Of a stretch of DNA of 39,177 nt, positions 16,334 to 24,562 are shown piece after piece. Numbering within the stretch: position 1 is the stretch's first letter; the number at the start of each line of letters is the position of its first letter. The position numbers and the translations under genes were made by a program. The stretch comes from an uncultured Bacilli bacterium (GTDB taxonomy: Bacteria > Bacillota_I > Bacilli_A > RF39 > UBA660): positions 1-39,177 of the forward strand of contig CALVJQ010000013.1 in NCBI GenBank assembly GCA_944332265.1, written 5' to 3'. The notes under the pieces were generated by a model that saw only the letters and a list, made by a program, of their open reading frames with translations, was not told the origin of the DNA and made no database searches.

Positions 16334-16735
16334 ATGGGAAAGACTAGAAGTGAATTAAGAGAAAAAGCAATGGTTATTTTATATCAAATGGATATTTTGA
16401 AAAGTAATAAGGTTGATTTTAATATAGAAGAGTTAATTTCGGAAAATTTAGAAATAGATAGTGAATTTGTTAGAAACTTAGTTTATGGTGTTATTACGCA
16501 TATGGATCAATTAAATGAGTTAGCTAATCAAAATATGAAAGATTGGTCGATTGAAAGAATAGATAAAACAGGAGCTGCTATTTTAAGAATAGGGTTATAT
16601 GAAATATTATATGAGGAAGATACTCCTAATATAGTAGCAATTAATGAAGCGGTTGAATTAGCTAAAAAATATAGTGATGATAATGTTCGTAAGATAATTA
16701 ATGCTGTTTTAGATAAAGTAAGTAATGAAAATTAA
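16334..16735 (+). CDS. nusB: Transcription antitermination factor NusB
   Basis: NusB binds the boxA RNA with NusE (ribosomal protein S10) to keep RNA polymerase processive on rRNA operons. The 133-residue, all-helical product begins MGKTRSELREKAMVILYQMD, the typical NusB start, and has the conserved C-terminal signature DKTGAAILRIGLYEILY followed by VAINEAVELAKKYSDDNVRKIINAVLDKV. The frame is open from GTG 16319; GAGGTG (16321-16326) seven bases before ATG 16334 fixes the start. It shares a bidirectional terminator with the convergent def gene. Confidence 0.97.
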   Translation: MGKTRSELREKAMVILYQMDILKSNKVDFNIEELISENLEIDSEFVRNLVYGVITHMDQLNELANQNMKDWSIERIDKTGAAILRIGLYEILYEEDTPNIVAINEAVELAKKYSDDNVRKIINAVLDKVSNEN

Positions 16736-16764
16736 AAAAAGTTACCTTTCAGGGTAACTTTTTT
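16735..16764. terminator. Bidirectional terminator between nusB and def
   Basis: Arms with A6-GTTACC (16735-16746) and GGTAAC-T6 (16753-16764), six-base loop. The A tract on one side and T tract on the other let it end transcription on both strands; it touches both stop codons. Confidence 0.85.
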
Positions 16765-17329
16765 AGATAGAACGATATTTTTCTTGATTTTTGTATGGGT
16801 TTTTAGGATCGATATGGTCAGTAAATAAAATACCATCTAGATGATCCATTTCATGTTGGAAGCCAACTGCTAGTTCTTCACGAACGCGTATATCATATTT
16901 TTCGCCGTTTTCGTTATATGCTTCAATAGTCATACGAGCATGTCTTGGGACAATACCACAAGTAGGACGATTTATACTTAAGCATCCTTCGCCTTCACCA
17001 ATATAAATCATTTCTTCTGATGCGCTTTTTATTTTGGGATTTATAACGATATATCTTTTGAATTTTCCTTCTTCAATTTCTTGAGCTAATACGAAGATTC
17101 TTTTAGGAACGCCAATTTGAATATAAGAAAGGCCCCAACCAGCACGTAGATCATATTTTTCACGATATTCTTCGATTTGAGACATTTCTAAGTATTCTAA
17201 CATATCATTGATGTTTTTTTTGTCTTCGTTTGATAATGGGAATGTTACTTCCTTGCTTTTCATTCTTAGTTTTTTATTTTTTTCATCTAATATTGTTATA
17301 TTAGGTAATTTACGTGTCTTTTTATTCAT
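16763..17329 (-). CDS. def: Peptide deformylase
   Basis: Removes the formyl group from the N-terminal methionine of new proteins with a bound metal ion. The 188-residue product has the three family motifs: GWGLSYIQIG (motif 1, with Ser replacing the common Ala), EGCLS (motif 2, metal-binding Cys) and QHEMDHLDG (motif 3, two metal-binding His and catalytic Glu). The inserted loop between motif 1 and 2 fits the type-2 Gram-positive enzymes. GGTGAT (17339-17334) four bases before ATG 17329 decides the start over an upstream ATG at 17359. GC content is clearly above the surroundings by eye, as in other well-expressed genes here. Confidence 0.96.
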   Translation of the reverse strand: MNKKTRKLPNITILDEKNKKLRMKSKEVTFPLSNEDKKNINDMLEYLEMSQIEEYREKYDLRAGWGLSYIQIGVPKRIFVLAQEIEEGKFKRYIVINPKIKSASEEMIYIGEGEGCLSINRPTCGIVPRHARMTIEAYNENGEKYDIRVREELAVGFQHEMDHLDGILFTDHIDPKNPYKNQEKYRSI

Positions 17330-17365
17330 ATGTATCACCAACGAAATACATTTTATCAAAAAATT

Positions 17366-17406
17366 GAAAAAAAGACAAATTAAAAGGACTTTTTGTCCTT
17401 TTAATT
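17366..17406 (-). terminator. Terminator of the 55-residue membrane-protein gene
   Basis: Perfect 12-bp stem AATTAAAAGGAC (17378-17389) / GTCCTTTTAATT (17395-17406) with a five-base loop. The T-rich tail is on the minus strand, and the stem includes the stop codon of the 17401-17568 gene. Confidence 0.85.
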
Positions 17407-17568
17407 GTTATTCCAATTCCAACCTGCGCCGATTATTATAACTAATAGAATAAATAGAACAATCCAAATGGCAGCACCAATACCACCACCATTAGTGTAT
17501 CCTACATAGCCACATGTTGGAGTTGCATTATAGTTACCATAGTAACCATTATTTCCATAGTAATACAT
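17401..17568 (-). CDS. YjcZ-like 55-residue tail-anchored small protein
   Basis: A 55-residue protein with a Tyr/Asn/Gly-rich N-terminal half (MYYYGNNGYYGNYN, then GYVGYTNGGG) and one C-terminal membrane helix (AAIWIVLFILLVIIIGAGW) with a short WNWNNN tail. This arrangement matches the YjcZ-type tiny membrane proteins of Bacillus, several of which are made in sporulating cells. AGGAGG lies seven bases before the ATG and a strong terminator follows, so the gene is very likely expressed, alone. The family name rests on layout and the glycine-to-hydrophobic pattern, not a full alignment. Confidence 0.72.
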   Translation of the reverse strand: MYYYGNNGYYGNYNATPTCGYVGYTNGGGIGAAIWIVLFILLVIIIGAGWNWNNN

Positions 17569-17701
17569 TTAATAACCTCCTTTATGTATCTAGTATATTT
17601 TATTAAAAGGTGTATAATTTTGACATTAAAAATAGTTAATTTTTTTAATTAACTTTTTAACTCTTTATTTATATGGTATTATTAAAATAGGAGTGAAAAT
17701 A

Positions 17702-18859
17702 ATGAAAAAAGTTTTTAGTAATTTAAATTTTGTTTTATTATTATTAATGATTATTTACTCTGCATTTGGGTTACTTATGATTTTTTCAGCTTCTAGTGTA
17801 GCTGCTGTATTAAGATATCAAGTACCTACTAATTATTTTTTTATTAGACAATTAATTTGGTTAGTATTAGGTTATTTTGCGGGACTTGTTATTATACATA
17901 TTCCGACCAAATTTTATAGATTTTTTAGTAAAATTGCAATGTTTGTTATTTTGCTATTACTTATATTTTTATTTGCAGCTGGACATATTGCTGGTGGAGC
18001 ACAAAGTTGGTATGAGTTTGGCTTTTTAAATTTTCAACCAACAGAACTTGCTAAATTAATATTAATAGTTTATTTAGCAGTTTATTATCATCGAATAGCT
18101 TCTAGAAAGAAAATAACTTTATGGAATATGATTTATCCCTTATTGATATCTGGAACTATTTTTGTTTTGATAGCTATGCAGCCGGATTTTGGAGGAGCTT
18201 TTATTATATTTTTGATTACTGCTTTGATATTTTTTTCTTTACCAATTGCTAAGAGACATAAACATACGATATATAAAATAGGGATTTTTGGTGTTATTTT
18301 GATTGTTTCGCTTTTATTATTTTTGGGGAAATCTATTTTACAATCTTATCAAATAAGTCGTATTTTAAATTTTACTAATCCTTGTCAAAGATATAGTGAT
18401 GATACTGGTTATCAGGTATGTAATGGTTATATTGCTATTCATAATGGAGGATTAACGGGTGTTGGATTAGGTAATAGTACGCAAAAATATTTATATTTAC
18501 CAGAATCACATACTGATTTTATATTTCCTATAATATGTGAAGAATTGGGTTTAATTGTTGGTATATTAGTTGTTTGTGGTTATTTTGTGATGCTTTTTGT
18601 AATTTTAAATATTGCTAAAGAGACAGATAATTTACGTAATAGTATTTTAGCTTATGGAATATTTGCTTATTTACTTGCTCATATATTAATTAATTTATTA
18701 GGTGTTTTAGGTTTAATTCCTTTAACTGGAGTTCCTTTACCATTTTTAAGTTATGGTGGTTCATATAATCTTTGTGTAGTTGTAGCTCTCTTTATTGTTC
18801 AAAGAATTAATATTGAAAATAAAGATGGAAAGTTAAGAAAGAAAATAGAAAATTTATAA
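17702..18859 (+). CDS. ftsW: FtsW/SpoVE-type SEDS peptidoglycan polymerase
   Basis: SEDS proteins polymerise glycan strands from lipid II, with a partner class B penicillin-binding protein. The 385-residue product has about ten membrane helices and the family hallmarks: GLTGVGLGNSTQK, then LPESHTDFIFPIICEELG with the essential Asp, and a late PLPFLSYGGS. GLGNS...YLPE...HTDF is the FtsW/SpoVE form rather than RodA. Between helices 7 and 8 it carries two Cys (TNPCQRYSDDTGYQVCNGY) that could form an external disulfide. With other sporulation-type genes nearby, SpoVE cannot be excluded. AGGAG eight bases before ATG 17702 decides the start over GTG 17693. Confidence 0.92.
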   Translation: MKKVFSNLNFVLLLLMIIYSAFGLLMIFSASSVAAVLRYQVPTNYFFIRQLIWLVLGYFAGLVIIHIPTKFYRFFSKIAMFVILLLLIFLFAAGHIAGGAQSWYEFGFLNFQPTELAKLILIVYLAVYYHRIASRKKITLWNMIYPLLISGTIFVLIAMQPDFGGAFIIFLITALIFFSLPIAKRHKHTIYKIGIFGVILIVSLLLFLGKSILQSYQISRILNFTNPCQRYSDDTGYQVCNGYIAIHNGGLTGVGLGNSTQKYLYLPESHTDFIFPIICEELGLIVGILVVCGYFVMLFVILNIAKETDNLRNSILAYGIFAYLLAHILINLLGVLGLIPLTGVPLPFLSYGGSYNLCVVVALFIVQRINIENKDGKLRKKIENL

Positions 18860-18884
18860 AGTATCTTTTTAGATACTTTTTTTT
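18858..18884 (+). terminator. Terminator after ftsW
   Basis: Perfect 9-bp stem AAAGTATCT (18858-18866) / AGATACTTT (18871-18879), loop TTTT, T tract; begins within the stop codon. Confidence 0.9.
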
Positions 18885-18944
18885 ATTTTTATAAAGGAAG
18901 ATGATAGATGAAGATTGTATATATATAAAGAAAGGTGGGATTAG

Positions 18945-19649
18945 ATGAATTTTTTAGATGAAGATAAAATTAAATATATAAAATGGGGTTTATTATTTTT
19001 TGTTTTTTTCTCGTTAATGAGTATTAATTGTTATCAAGTTTATTTACTTAGTAGAGAAGAAGATAATAATGATATTATTTTAGAAAATGAAGTAAAAGAA
19101 GAAGTGGTTGCAGAAAAGAAGGAAGAAGTTATAGAAAAAGTTAAAGTAGATATTAAAGGTGCTATTAAAAAACCGGGAGTTTATGAATTAGATAGTAATA
19201 GTATCATAAATGATGTAATTAAGTTAGCTGGAGGATTAAAAACAAATGCTTCTACAAAGTATTTAAATTTAAGTAAAAAAATTCTTGATGAAATGGTTAT
19301 AAATATATATACAGAATCAGAAGTTAAGAAAATGAAAGAACCGGTAGATGTTTGTGAAGTAAAAGATCAGGACTTAACTAATTGCGATGATGCAACTATT
19401 ATTGTTACTAATCCAGATAGTAATAAAGATATAAGTAATAGTAATGAAGTAGTAGATAATAAAGTGTCGATTAATGACGGAACTAAAGAAGAACTTATGA
19501 CTTTATCAGGAATTGGTGAAGTAAAAGCACAAGCTATTATTGATTATCGTAATAAGAATGGTAAATTTAGTAAGATAGAAGATTTAATGAATGTTTCGGG
19601 AATAGGAGAATCTACTTATAACCAGATTAAAGACAATATTAAATTATAA
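18945..19649 (+). CDS. comEA: ComEA, DNA receptor of the competence uptake machine
   Basis: ComEA binds double-stranded DNA outside the membrane and hands it to the ComEC channel. The 234-residue product has one N-terminal membrane helix (YIKWGLLFFVFFSLMSINCY, about 6-25), an acidic/lysine linker, and an SLBB domain (about 65-128, VDIKGAIKKPGVYELD). A Ser/Asn/Asp-rich spacer follows, then a C-terminal helix-hairpin-helix DNA-binding domain (about 174-234) with two hairpins, TLSGIGEVKAQAIIDYR and NVSGIGESTYNQI. GGTGG precedes the ATG. The comEC frame begins inside its last codons, the usual comEA-comEC operon. Confidence 0.95.
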   Translation: MNFLDEDKIKYIKWGLLFFVFFSLMSINCYQVYLLSREEDNNDIILENEVKEEVVAEKKEEVIEKVKVDIKGAIKKPGVYELDSNSIINDVIKLAGGLKTNASTKYLNLSKKILDEMVINIYTESEVKKMKEPVDVCEVKDQDLTNCDDATIIVTNPDSNKDISNSNEVVDNKVSINDGTKEELMTLSGIGEVKAQAIIDYRNKNGKFSKIEDLMNVSGIGESTYNQIKDNIKL

Positions 19650-21699
19650 ATTATTTTATGTCTTTTTAAGTGCTTTTTTAATTATATATATAATTGGAGC
19701 TTTTTTATTAAATAGAAATAGTTCTATATATAGTGAGAAACAGAATAGATTTTATTTACAAATTAATAAAGTAGTAGATAAAGGGAACCGACTTAGTATT
19801 ACTTTTGATGGGGAAGAAATGTTAGTTGGAACTTTATACTTAGATAATCTAGAAGAAAAAGAAAATATACTTGATGATTTATTATATGGGGCATATGTTT
19901 TAGTAGAAGGAGAACTTATTAAACCATATAATAATACGATACCTAATAATTTTAATTATAAGAGTTATCTAAGTAATAAGATGATATATTATCAATTAAA
20001 GATAGATAATATTAAAGTAATTAAAGAATCTAATAATATTATTTATAAATTAAAGAATAAAATTAATAAGAGGATTTTAAAGATAGATAAAACAGGCTAT
20101 TTAAAGGCTTTTATATTAGGTGATAATTCTTTAATAGATGATATGGTATATGAATCTTATCAAAGTATTGGAATTACTCATTTATTTGCTTTATCAGGAA
20201 TGCATGTTAGTTTACTTAGTGGGATAATTTTAAAAGGTTTAAAGAAAGTAAATAATAAGTTAAAGTATTTAATAGTTATTATAGTTTTAATTAGTTATGG
20301 TTTTATAGTAGGGTATCCTGCTAGTATAAAAAGAGCTATTACTTTTTTTATTATAGCTAGTATTAATAAGATATTTAATTTTAAGTTATCTACTTTAAAG
20401 ATATTATTTATAACTGTTTTTATTTTAATTTTTTTAAATTATAAAATAATTTATGATATTGGTTTTTTATACTCAGTTATAACTGTTTTTGGTATTTTTT
20501 GGGGAAGTAATTTTATAAAAAGTGAAAATATAATATATAGTTCTTTTAAGTTAAGTTTGGTAGCTTTTTTATTTAGTTTACCTATTACTTTGGCTTGCTT
20601 TTATGAAATTAATATATTAAGTATTATATATAATATGTTTTATATCCCTTTTGTAAGTGTTATTTTATATCCTTTTTGTTTACTTACTTTTATATTACCA
20701 TTTTTAGAAAAAATATTAGTTTTATTAATTAAAGTAATGGAAAATATTAGTCTTTTTTTAAATAATATTGATTTTTTTAAATTATATTTAGATTTTAATA
20801 TAGGAGAGATTTTATTATTTTATATTTTGTTATTAGTTATACTTAGATATAATAGATTTAAATATTTTATATTATTATTTTTAATAGTATTTATTGATCT
20901 TATGATTCCTTATCTTGATAGTAGTTTATATGTATATTATTTAGATGTTGGTCAAGGAGATTCTTCTTTAATAATTACGCCTCATTTAAAGGAAGTGATA
21001 TTAATAGATACAGGGGGTAAATTAAGTTTTGATACAAAGTTAGAGGGAGATAAGAGTTATGTAAGTGAGGGAACTTTATCTTTGCTTAGGTCTTTAGGAA
21101 TAAATAAAATTGATTATTTAATTTTGACTCATGGAGATTATGATCATATGGGAGATGCAATATATTTAGTTAATAATATTAAAATTAATAAAGTGATATT
21201 TAATTGTGGAGAATATAATGATTTAGAAAAAGAATTAATGGAGGTATTAGAACAAGAGAAAATTAATTATTATACTTGTATAAATGAATTAGACATTAAT
21301 AAAAATAAAATATATTTTTTAAATTCGGATATTTATGATAATGAAAATGACAATTCTAATGTTATTTATTTTAATTTTTATAATAATAATTTTTTATTTA
21401 TGGGAGATGCAGGCATTGATAAAGAAAAATATATATTAGATAATTATAATTTAGAAAATATTGATTTTTTTAAGGTTGGACATCATGGTTCAAAGACAAG
21501 TAGTAGTAAAGAATTTGTTAATATGATTAATCCTAAATATAGTTTAGTAAGTGTAGGAAGAAATAATAGATATGGTCATCCTAATGAAGAAGTACTAGAT
21601 ATATTAAGAGATAGTAAAATATATAGAACAGATGAAAATGGGACTATTAAGTTACAGATAAAAAATAATAAAGTAAATATTAATTTGTTTGAACCATAA
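19618..21699 (+). CDS. comEC: ComEC DNA-uptake channel, apparent AUA start
   Basis: ComEC forms the membrane channel that takes up single-stranded DNA. The product has an N-terminal OB-like region, a competence core of many helices (GITHLFALSGMHVSLL), and a C-terminal metallo-beta-lactamase domain (YLDVGQGDSS, LTHGDYDHMGD, FMGDAG, VGHHGSKTSSS) that may cut the incoming strand. The first ATG is at 19819, but the frame is open back to 19606 with no ATG, GTG or TTG. The upstream codons encode the expected N-terminal helices (NYKLFYVFLSAFLIIYIIGA). ATA 19618 has AGGAG nine bases ahead (19604-19608) and gives 693 residues; ATA 19636 is an alternative. A base error at the start codon is also possible. 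Starting at 19819 would delete the first helices. Confidence 0.9.
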   Translation: MTRLKTILNYKLFYVFLSAFLIIYIIGAFLLNRNSSIYSEKQNRFYLQINKVVDKGNRLSITFDGEEMLVGTLYLDNLEEKENILDDLLYGAYVLVEGELIKPYNNTIPNNFNYKSYLSNKMIYYQLKIDNIKVIKESNNIIYKLKNKINKRILKIDKTGYLKAFILGDNSLIDDMVYESYQSIGITHLFALSGMHVSLLSGIILKGLKKVNNKLKYLIVIIVLISYGFIVGYPASIKRAITFFIIASINKIFNFKLSTLKILFITVFILIFLNYKIIYDIGFLYSVITVFGIFWGSNFIKSENIIYSSFKLSLVAFLFSLPITLACFYEINILSIIYNMFYIPFVSVILYPFCLLTFILPFLEKILVLLIKVMENISLFLNNIDFFKLYLDFNIGEILLFYILLLVILRYNRFKYFILLFLIVFIDLMIPYLDSSLYVYYLDVGQGDSSLIITPHLKEVILIDTGGKLSFDTKLEGDKSYVSEGTLSLLRSLGINKIDYLILTHGDYDHMGDAIYLVNNIKINKVIFNCGEYNDLEKELMEVLEQEKINYYTCINELDINKNKIYFLNSDIYDNENDNSNVIYFNFYNNNFLFMGDAGIDKEKYILDNYNLENIDFFKVGHHGSKTSSSKEFVNMINPKYSLVSVGRNNRYGHPNEEVLDILRDSKIYRTDENGTIKLQIKNNKVNINLFEP

Positions 21700-21703
21700 A
21701 ATA

Positions 21704-21712
21704 TGTTATATT
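21704..21712 (+). promoter_or_regulatory. Extended -10 promoter
   Basis: TGTTATATT, five bases after the comEC stop and 23 bases before the next ATG. Confidence 0.5.
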
Positions 21713-21735
21713 AGAAATATAATGGAGTTGATATT

Positions 21736-23457
21736 ATGAATGCGGAAGAAGTTTTAAAATATTTAATAGATAATAATAGTTATGTAGAAAGCTCTTTAGT
21801 AGATGGTTTTATCAATCCTTTAAGAATAAAATATCTTCCTTTAGATGTTTTAGAATATTGTGTTATTAATAAAAAAGTTCAAGAAAAAATAATGACTTTA
21901 GGAGATAATGAACTTATTGTTTTAAGTAATATTATTAATTATGCTAAAAGTTTAAATCAAGATTGGATTCCTTTAGCTGCTAATTTTATTCATTTTTTAG
22001 AAAATGGTTGTTATAGAAAGTTAGTTAATGATATAAAAAGAGAAGGAGTTCTTTTAGAATTAATTTCGAGTTTATTGTTTTTAACTAATAATTCACAAAA
22101 TTATTTTCATATTGATAGTTTAGAAGATTTAAAAAATATTGATAATATAAGGAATTTAAAATTAAGAGAAATAAGTAATACAAATGATCCAAATAGTATT
22201 TTATTGGTAAAATATGGAATTTCTTATGATAAAGCATATAATTATTATAAGAGATATGGCAAAGATGTAATTAAACTAAATGATACAATTGAAAAAAGTT
22301 TTTTGTTAGATATTAAAGATATTATTGAAGGAAAAGGGACTATTAAAGAATTATGTGATGATTATAATTTTCTAAATAATATTGATTCTAGATTACGTAA
22401 TAGTTTTGCTAATATTTATAATAAATGTCTATATAATATAAAGGAAGAAAATTATTTAACGAGTATTAATTATAATAAAAAAAGTATTCCTCTTTATGAT
22501 GCTGGGGTTAATTTTATGATGGCTATATATTCTTATGGTGTTGGAAGTGATTTGGATAGACCTATTAATTATAAAGATGATTGGTTAAGACCAAGAGTAA
22601 GTGTTGATTATATGTGTAATTCAATTATAAATAGTCTTAATATGAAAATATCAATTAAACATTGTGTATTTGGTTTTGCTTCTTTTCAAGCTAATGATTT
22701 GGCTTTATTAAGTGCTAATGATTTAGGAACAGGAAATATTTATGGAGATGTTAATGTTACTAATCCTTATTATAGTGATAAATTGATTGCTGATGTGGAA
22801 TTTAGAGTACCTGATGAGTTAATAAAAAATACAAGACTTACTAATAATGAAGTATATCGAGTACGAAGAAGAAATAATAATGGTAAATTAGAAAAAATAC
22901 TACCTGATTATATAGTTTATTTTAAAAAAGATGATTATTTTAGTGATGATAAAATATGGCTAGAAAGTATTAGAGCAGCTGATAATTTTAATATACCGAT
23001 TGTATTGGTTGATTGTGAAAAGTGTTTAATAGATAGTATTAAAAGAATTGATGATAAAATGCAAGAATTTGAGTGTTGTTATGATAATATAACAAGTGTT
23101 TTAGATGTGATTGAAATGATTTATTCTCTTAGAAGTGGTTATAGGATTGCAAATAATTTACTTGATAAATATTTAAATCTTGAAAAAGTATATTCTTATG
23201 TTTATCGAATAATTAAACATTTTGAAAAGATGGCAGAATTAACACCGAGAATTGCTATTCAAGGGATTAATAATATCTTGGATGTATTAGATATGGAATA
23301 CGATAAAATATTGAAATCTCCTTATTGGTTTTCTTATGCTAAAAAACAAGGCTATAATATTGATAAACCAATTGGTCTTATTGATTATTTAAATAATTTA
23401 AAAAAGAAAATTGAAGAAGAATTAAAACAAAATGAAAAAGAGAATATTTTAAATTAG
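21736..23457 (+). CDS. Large conserved-looking protein of unknown function
   Basis: A 573-residue soluble protein without signal or membrane helix. I cannot name a family. The N-terminal third is helical and hydrophobic at regular intervals (IPLAANFIHFLENG); a middle part has GISYDKAYNYYKRYGKDV. The most conserved-looking part is about 375-440: NNEVYRVRRRNNNGKLEKILPDYIVYF, then AADNFNIPIVLVDCEKC. I have the impression that a similar arrangement (charged strand, P-D-Y, later IPIV-V-D) occurs in uncharacterised Firmicutes proteins, but no function follows. It lies between comEC and holA, genes that are usually adjacent, with its own promoter and terminator. Confidence 0.6.
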   Translation: MNAEEVLKYLIDNNSYVESSLVDGFINPLRIKYLPLDVLEYCVINKKVQEKIMTLGDNELIVLSNIINYAKSLNQDWIPLAANFIHFLENGCYRKLVNDIKREGVLLELISSLLFLTNNSQNYFHIDSLEDLKNIDNIRNLKLREISNTNDPNSILLVKYGISYDKAYNYYKRYGKDVIKLNDTIEKSFLLDIKDIIEGKGTIKELCDDYNFLNNIDSRLRNSFANIYNKCLYNIKEENYLTSINYNKKSIPLYDAGVNFMMAIYSYGVGSDLDRPINYKDDWLRPRVSVDYMCNSIINSLNMKISIKHCVFGFASFQANDLALLSANDLGTGNIYGDVNVTNPYYSDKLIADVEFRVPDELIKNTRLTNNEVYRVRRRNNNGKLEKILPDYIVYFKKDDYFSDDKIWLESIRAADNFNIPIVLVDCEKCLIDSIKRIDDKMQEFECCYDNITSVLDVIEMIYSLRSGYRIANNLLDKYLNLEKVYSYVYRIIKHFEKMAELTPRIAIQGINNILDVLDMEYDKILKSPYWFSYAKKQGYNIDKPIGLIDYLNNLKKKIEEELKQNEKENILN

Positions 23458-23516
23458 GTACTTTATTAATAATTATTCATATTATATAGTATCATTAGCT
23501 AATGTTTAGATAGATT

Positions 23517-23540
23517 GAAAGAAGGTATCTTCTTTCTTTT
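23517..23540 (+). terminator. Terminator of the 573-residue gene
   Basis: Perfect 8-bp stem GAAAGAAG (23517-23524) / CTTCTTTC (23529-23536), loop GTAT, four T residues. Confidence 0.8.
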
Positions 23541-23546
23541 GGTTTA

Positions 23547-23555
23547 TGATATAAT
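23547..23555 (+). promoter_or_regulatory. Extended -10 promoter of holA
   Basis: TGATATAAT, six bases, then AGGTGAT (23562-23568) and ATG 23573. The predicted mRNA leader is only about a dozen bases. Confidence 0.65.
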
Positions 23556-23572
23556 TGATATAGGTGATATAT

Positions 23573-24535
23573 ATGGATAATATATATTTAATAAGTTCTT
23601 CTAGTTATCGTTTAATGGAAGATGAAATAAAAAAAATAGTTAAAAATAATATATATAGTACGTTTGATTTAAATGCTATAACGATAGATGAAGTATTAGA
23701 TGAAGCTCTTTATTTTTCTTTATTTGATGAAAAAAAATATATTGTAGTTAAAAATGCTACAATATTTGGAAGTAGTCGAAAAAAAAGTGATGAAGAAGAT
23801 AAAGTTTCACGTAAAGATACTAGATTACTTAGTTATTTAGAAGATCCTAATTATAATACGGTTCTTATATTTACTATTAATGGAAAAATAGATAGTAAAA
23901 AGAAAATATGTAAAATAATAAAAGAAAAATATCATTTAATTCAAATAGATGATTTAAAAGCTAAAGATATTATGAGTAGAGTAGATAAGTCTTTTAAAGA
24001 AGATGGTTATAAATGTGATAGTTCTATTATATATTCGATTATAAGTAGTTGCTCTAATAATTATGATTTAGTGATGAATGAAGTTGATAAAATTAAATTA
24101 TATTATGGGAGAGGCTGTAATGTTAAAAATAGTGATGTCTTAAATATTACAAGTCGAGTTATTGAAGATAATAATTTTAAATTTATAGATTCAATAATGA
24201 ATAAAAAAATGAAAGAATCTTTTAAAATTTTTGATGACTTAATGTTACAAAAAGTTGAACCAATTATGTTACTAAGTATGTTGGCTAAAGAGATTAGAAA
24301 TACTTTATTAGTTAAGAAAATGATAAGTAATAAGAATAAAAGTGAAATGATGAAACTGTTGGGAATAAATTATGATTTTATGATAGATAAATTAATTAAT
24401 AATAGTTATTCTTATAAAGAAAGGGAATTAGAAGAATACTTAGTAGATATTTGTGATATGGATTATAAAATTAAGACAGGGAAAATTAGTAATCGATTAG
24501 CTTTAGAAATGATTATTATGAAAATATGTAAATAA
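23573..24535 (+). CDS. holA: DNA polymerase III delta subunit
   Basis: The delta subunit opens the sliding clamp within the clamp loader. The 320-residue product has the expected three-domain form. There is an N-terminal AAA+-like domain without a working P-loop (IYLISSSSYRLMEDEIKK ... DEALYFSLFDEKKYIVVKNA), a lid region (KAKDIMSRVDKSFKEDGYK), and a C-terminal helical collar (VEPIMLLSMLAKEIRNTLL ... YKIKTGKISNRLALEMIIMKI). comEC-holA order is standard in Firmicutes, though a foreign gene separates them here, and rpsT, often next, is absent. ATG 23573 follows AGGTGAT; GTG 23564 is part of that site. Confidence 0.92.
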   Translation: MDNIYLISSSSYRLMEDEIKKIVKNNIYSTFDLNAITIDEVLDEALYFSLFDEKKYIVVKNATIFGSSRKKSDEEDKVSRKDTRLLSYLEDPNYNTVLIFTINGKIDSKKKICKIIKEKYHLIQIDDLKAKDIMSRVDKSFKEDGYKCDSSIIYSIISSCSNNYDLVMNEVDKIKLYYGRGCNVKNSDVLNITSRVIEDNNFKFIDSIMNKKMKESFKIFDDLMLQKVEPIMLLSMLAKEIRNTLLVKKMISNKNKSEMMKLLGINYDFMIDKLINNSYSYKERELEEYLVDICDMDYKIKTGKISNRLALEMIIMKICK

Positions 24536-24562
24536 AAAAGTTTCTTTGATGAAACTTTTTAT
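24535..24562. terminator. Bidirectional terminator between holA and rnhC
   Basis: AAAAAGTTTC (24535-24544) / GAAACTTTTT (24551-24560) with loop TTTGAT and T tracts readable on both strands; it overlaps both stop codons. Confidence 0.85.

Noticed and set aside
17208-17441. 77-residue plus-strand ORF
   Set aside because: Lies opposite def and the shared intergenic region, has no ribosome-binding site, and the minus-strand def gene is certain.
17635-17653. GTTAATT / AATTAAC hairpin before ftsW
   Set aside because: Looks like a terminator, but no plus-strand gene precedes it and the AT-only stem is weak; probably part of the divergent promoter region.
18901-18930. Nine-codon ORF (MIDEDCIYI) before comEA
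   Set aside because: Too short, with no conserved feature; chance start in the comEA leader.
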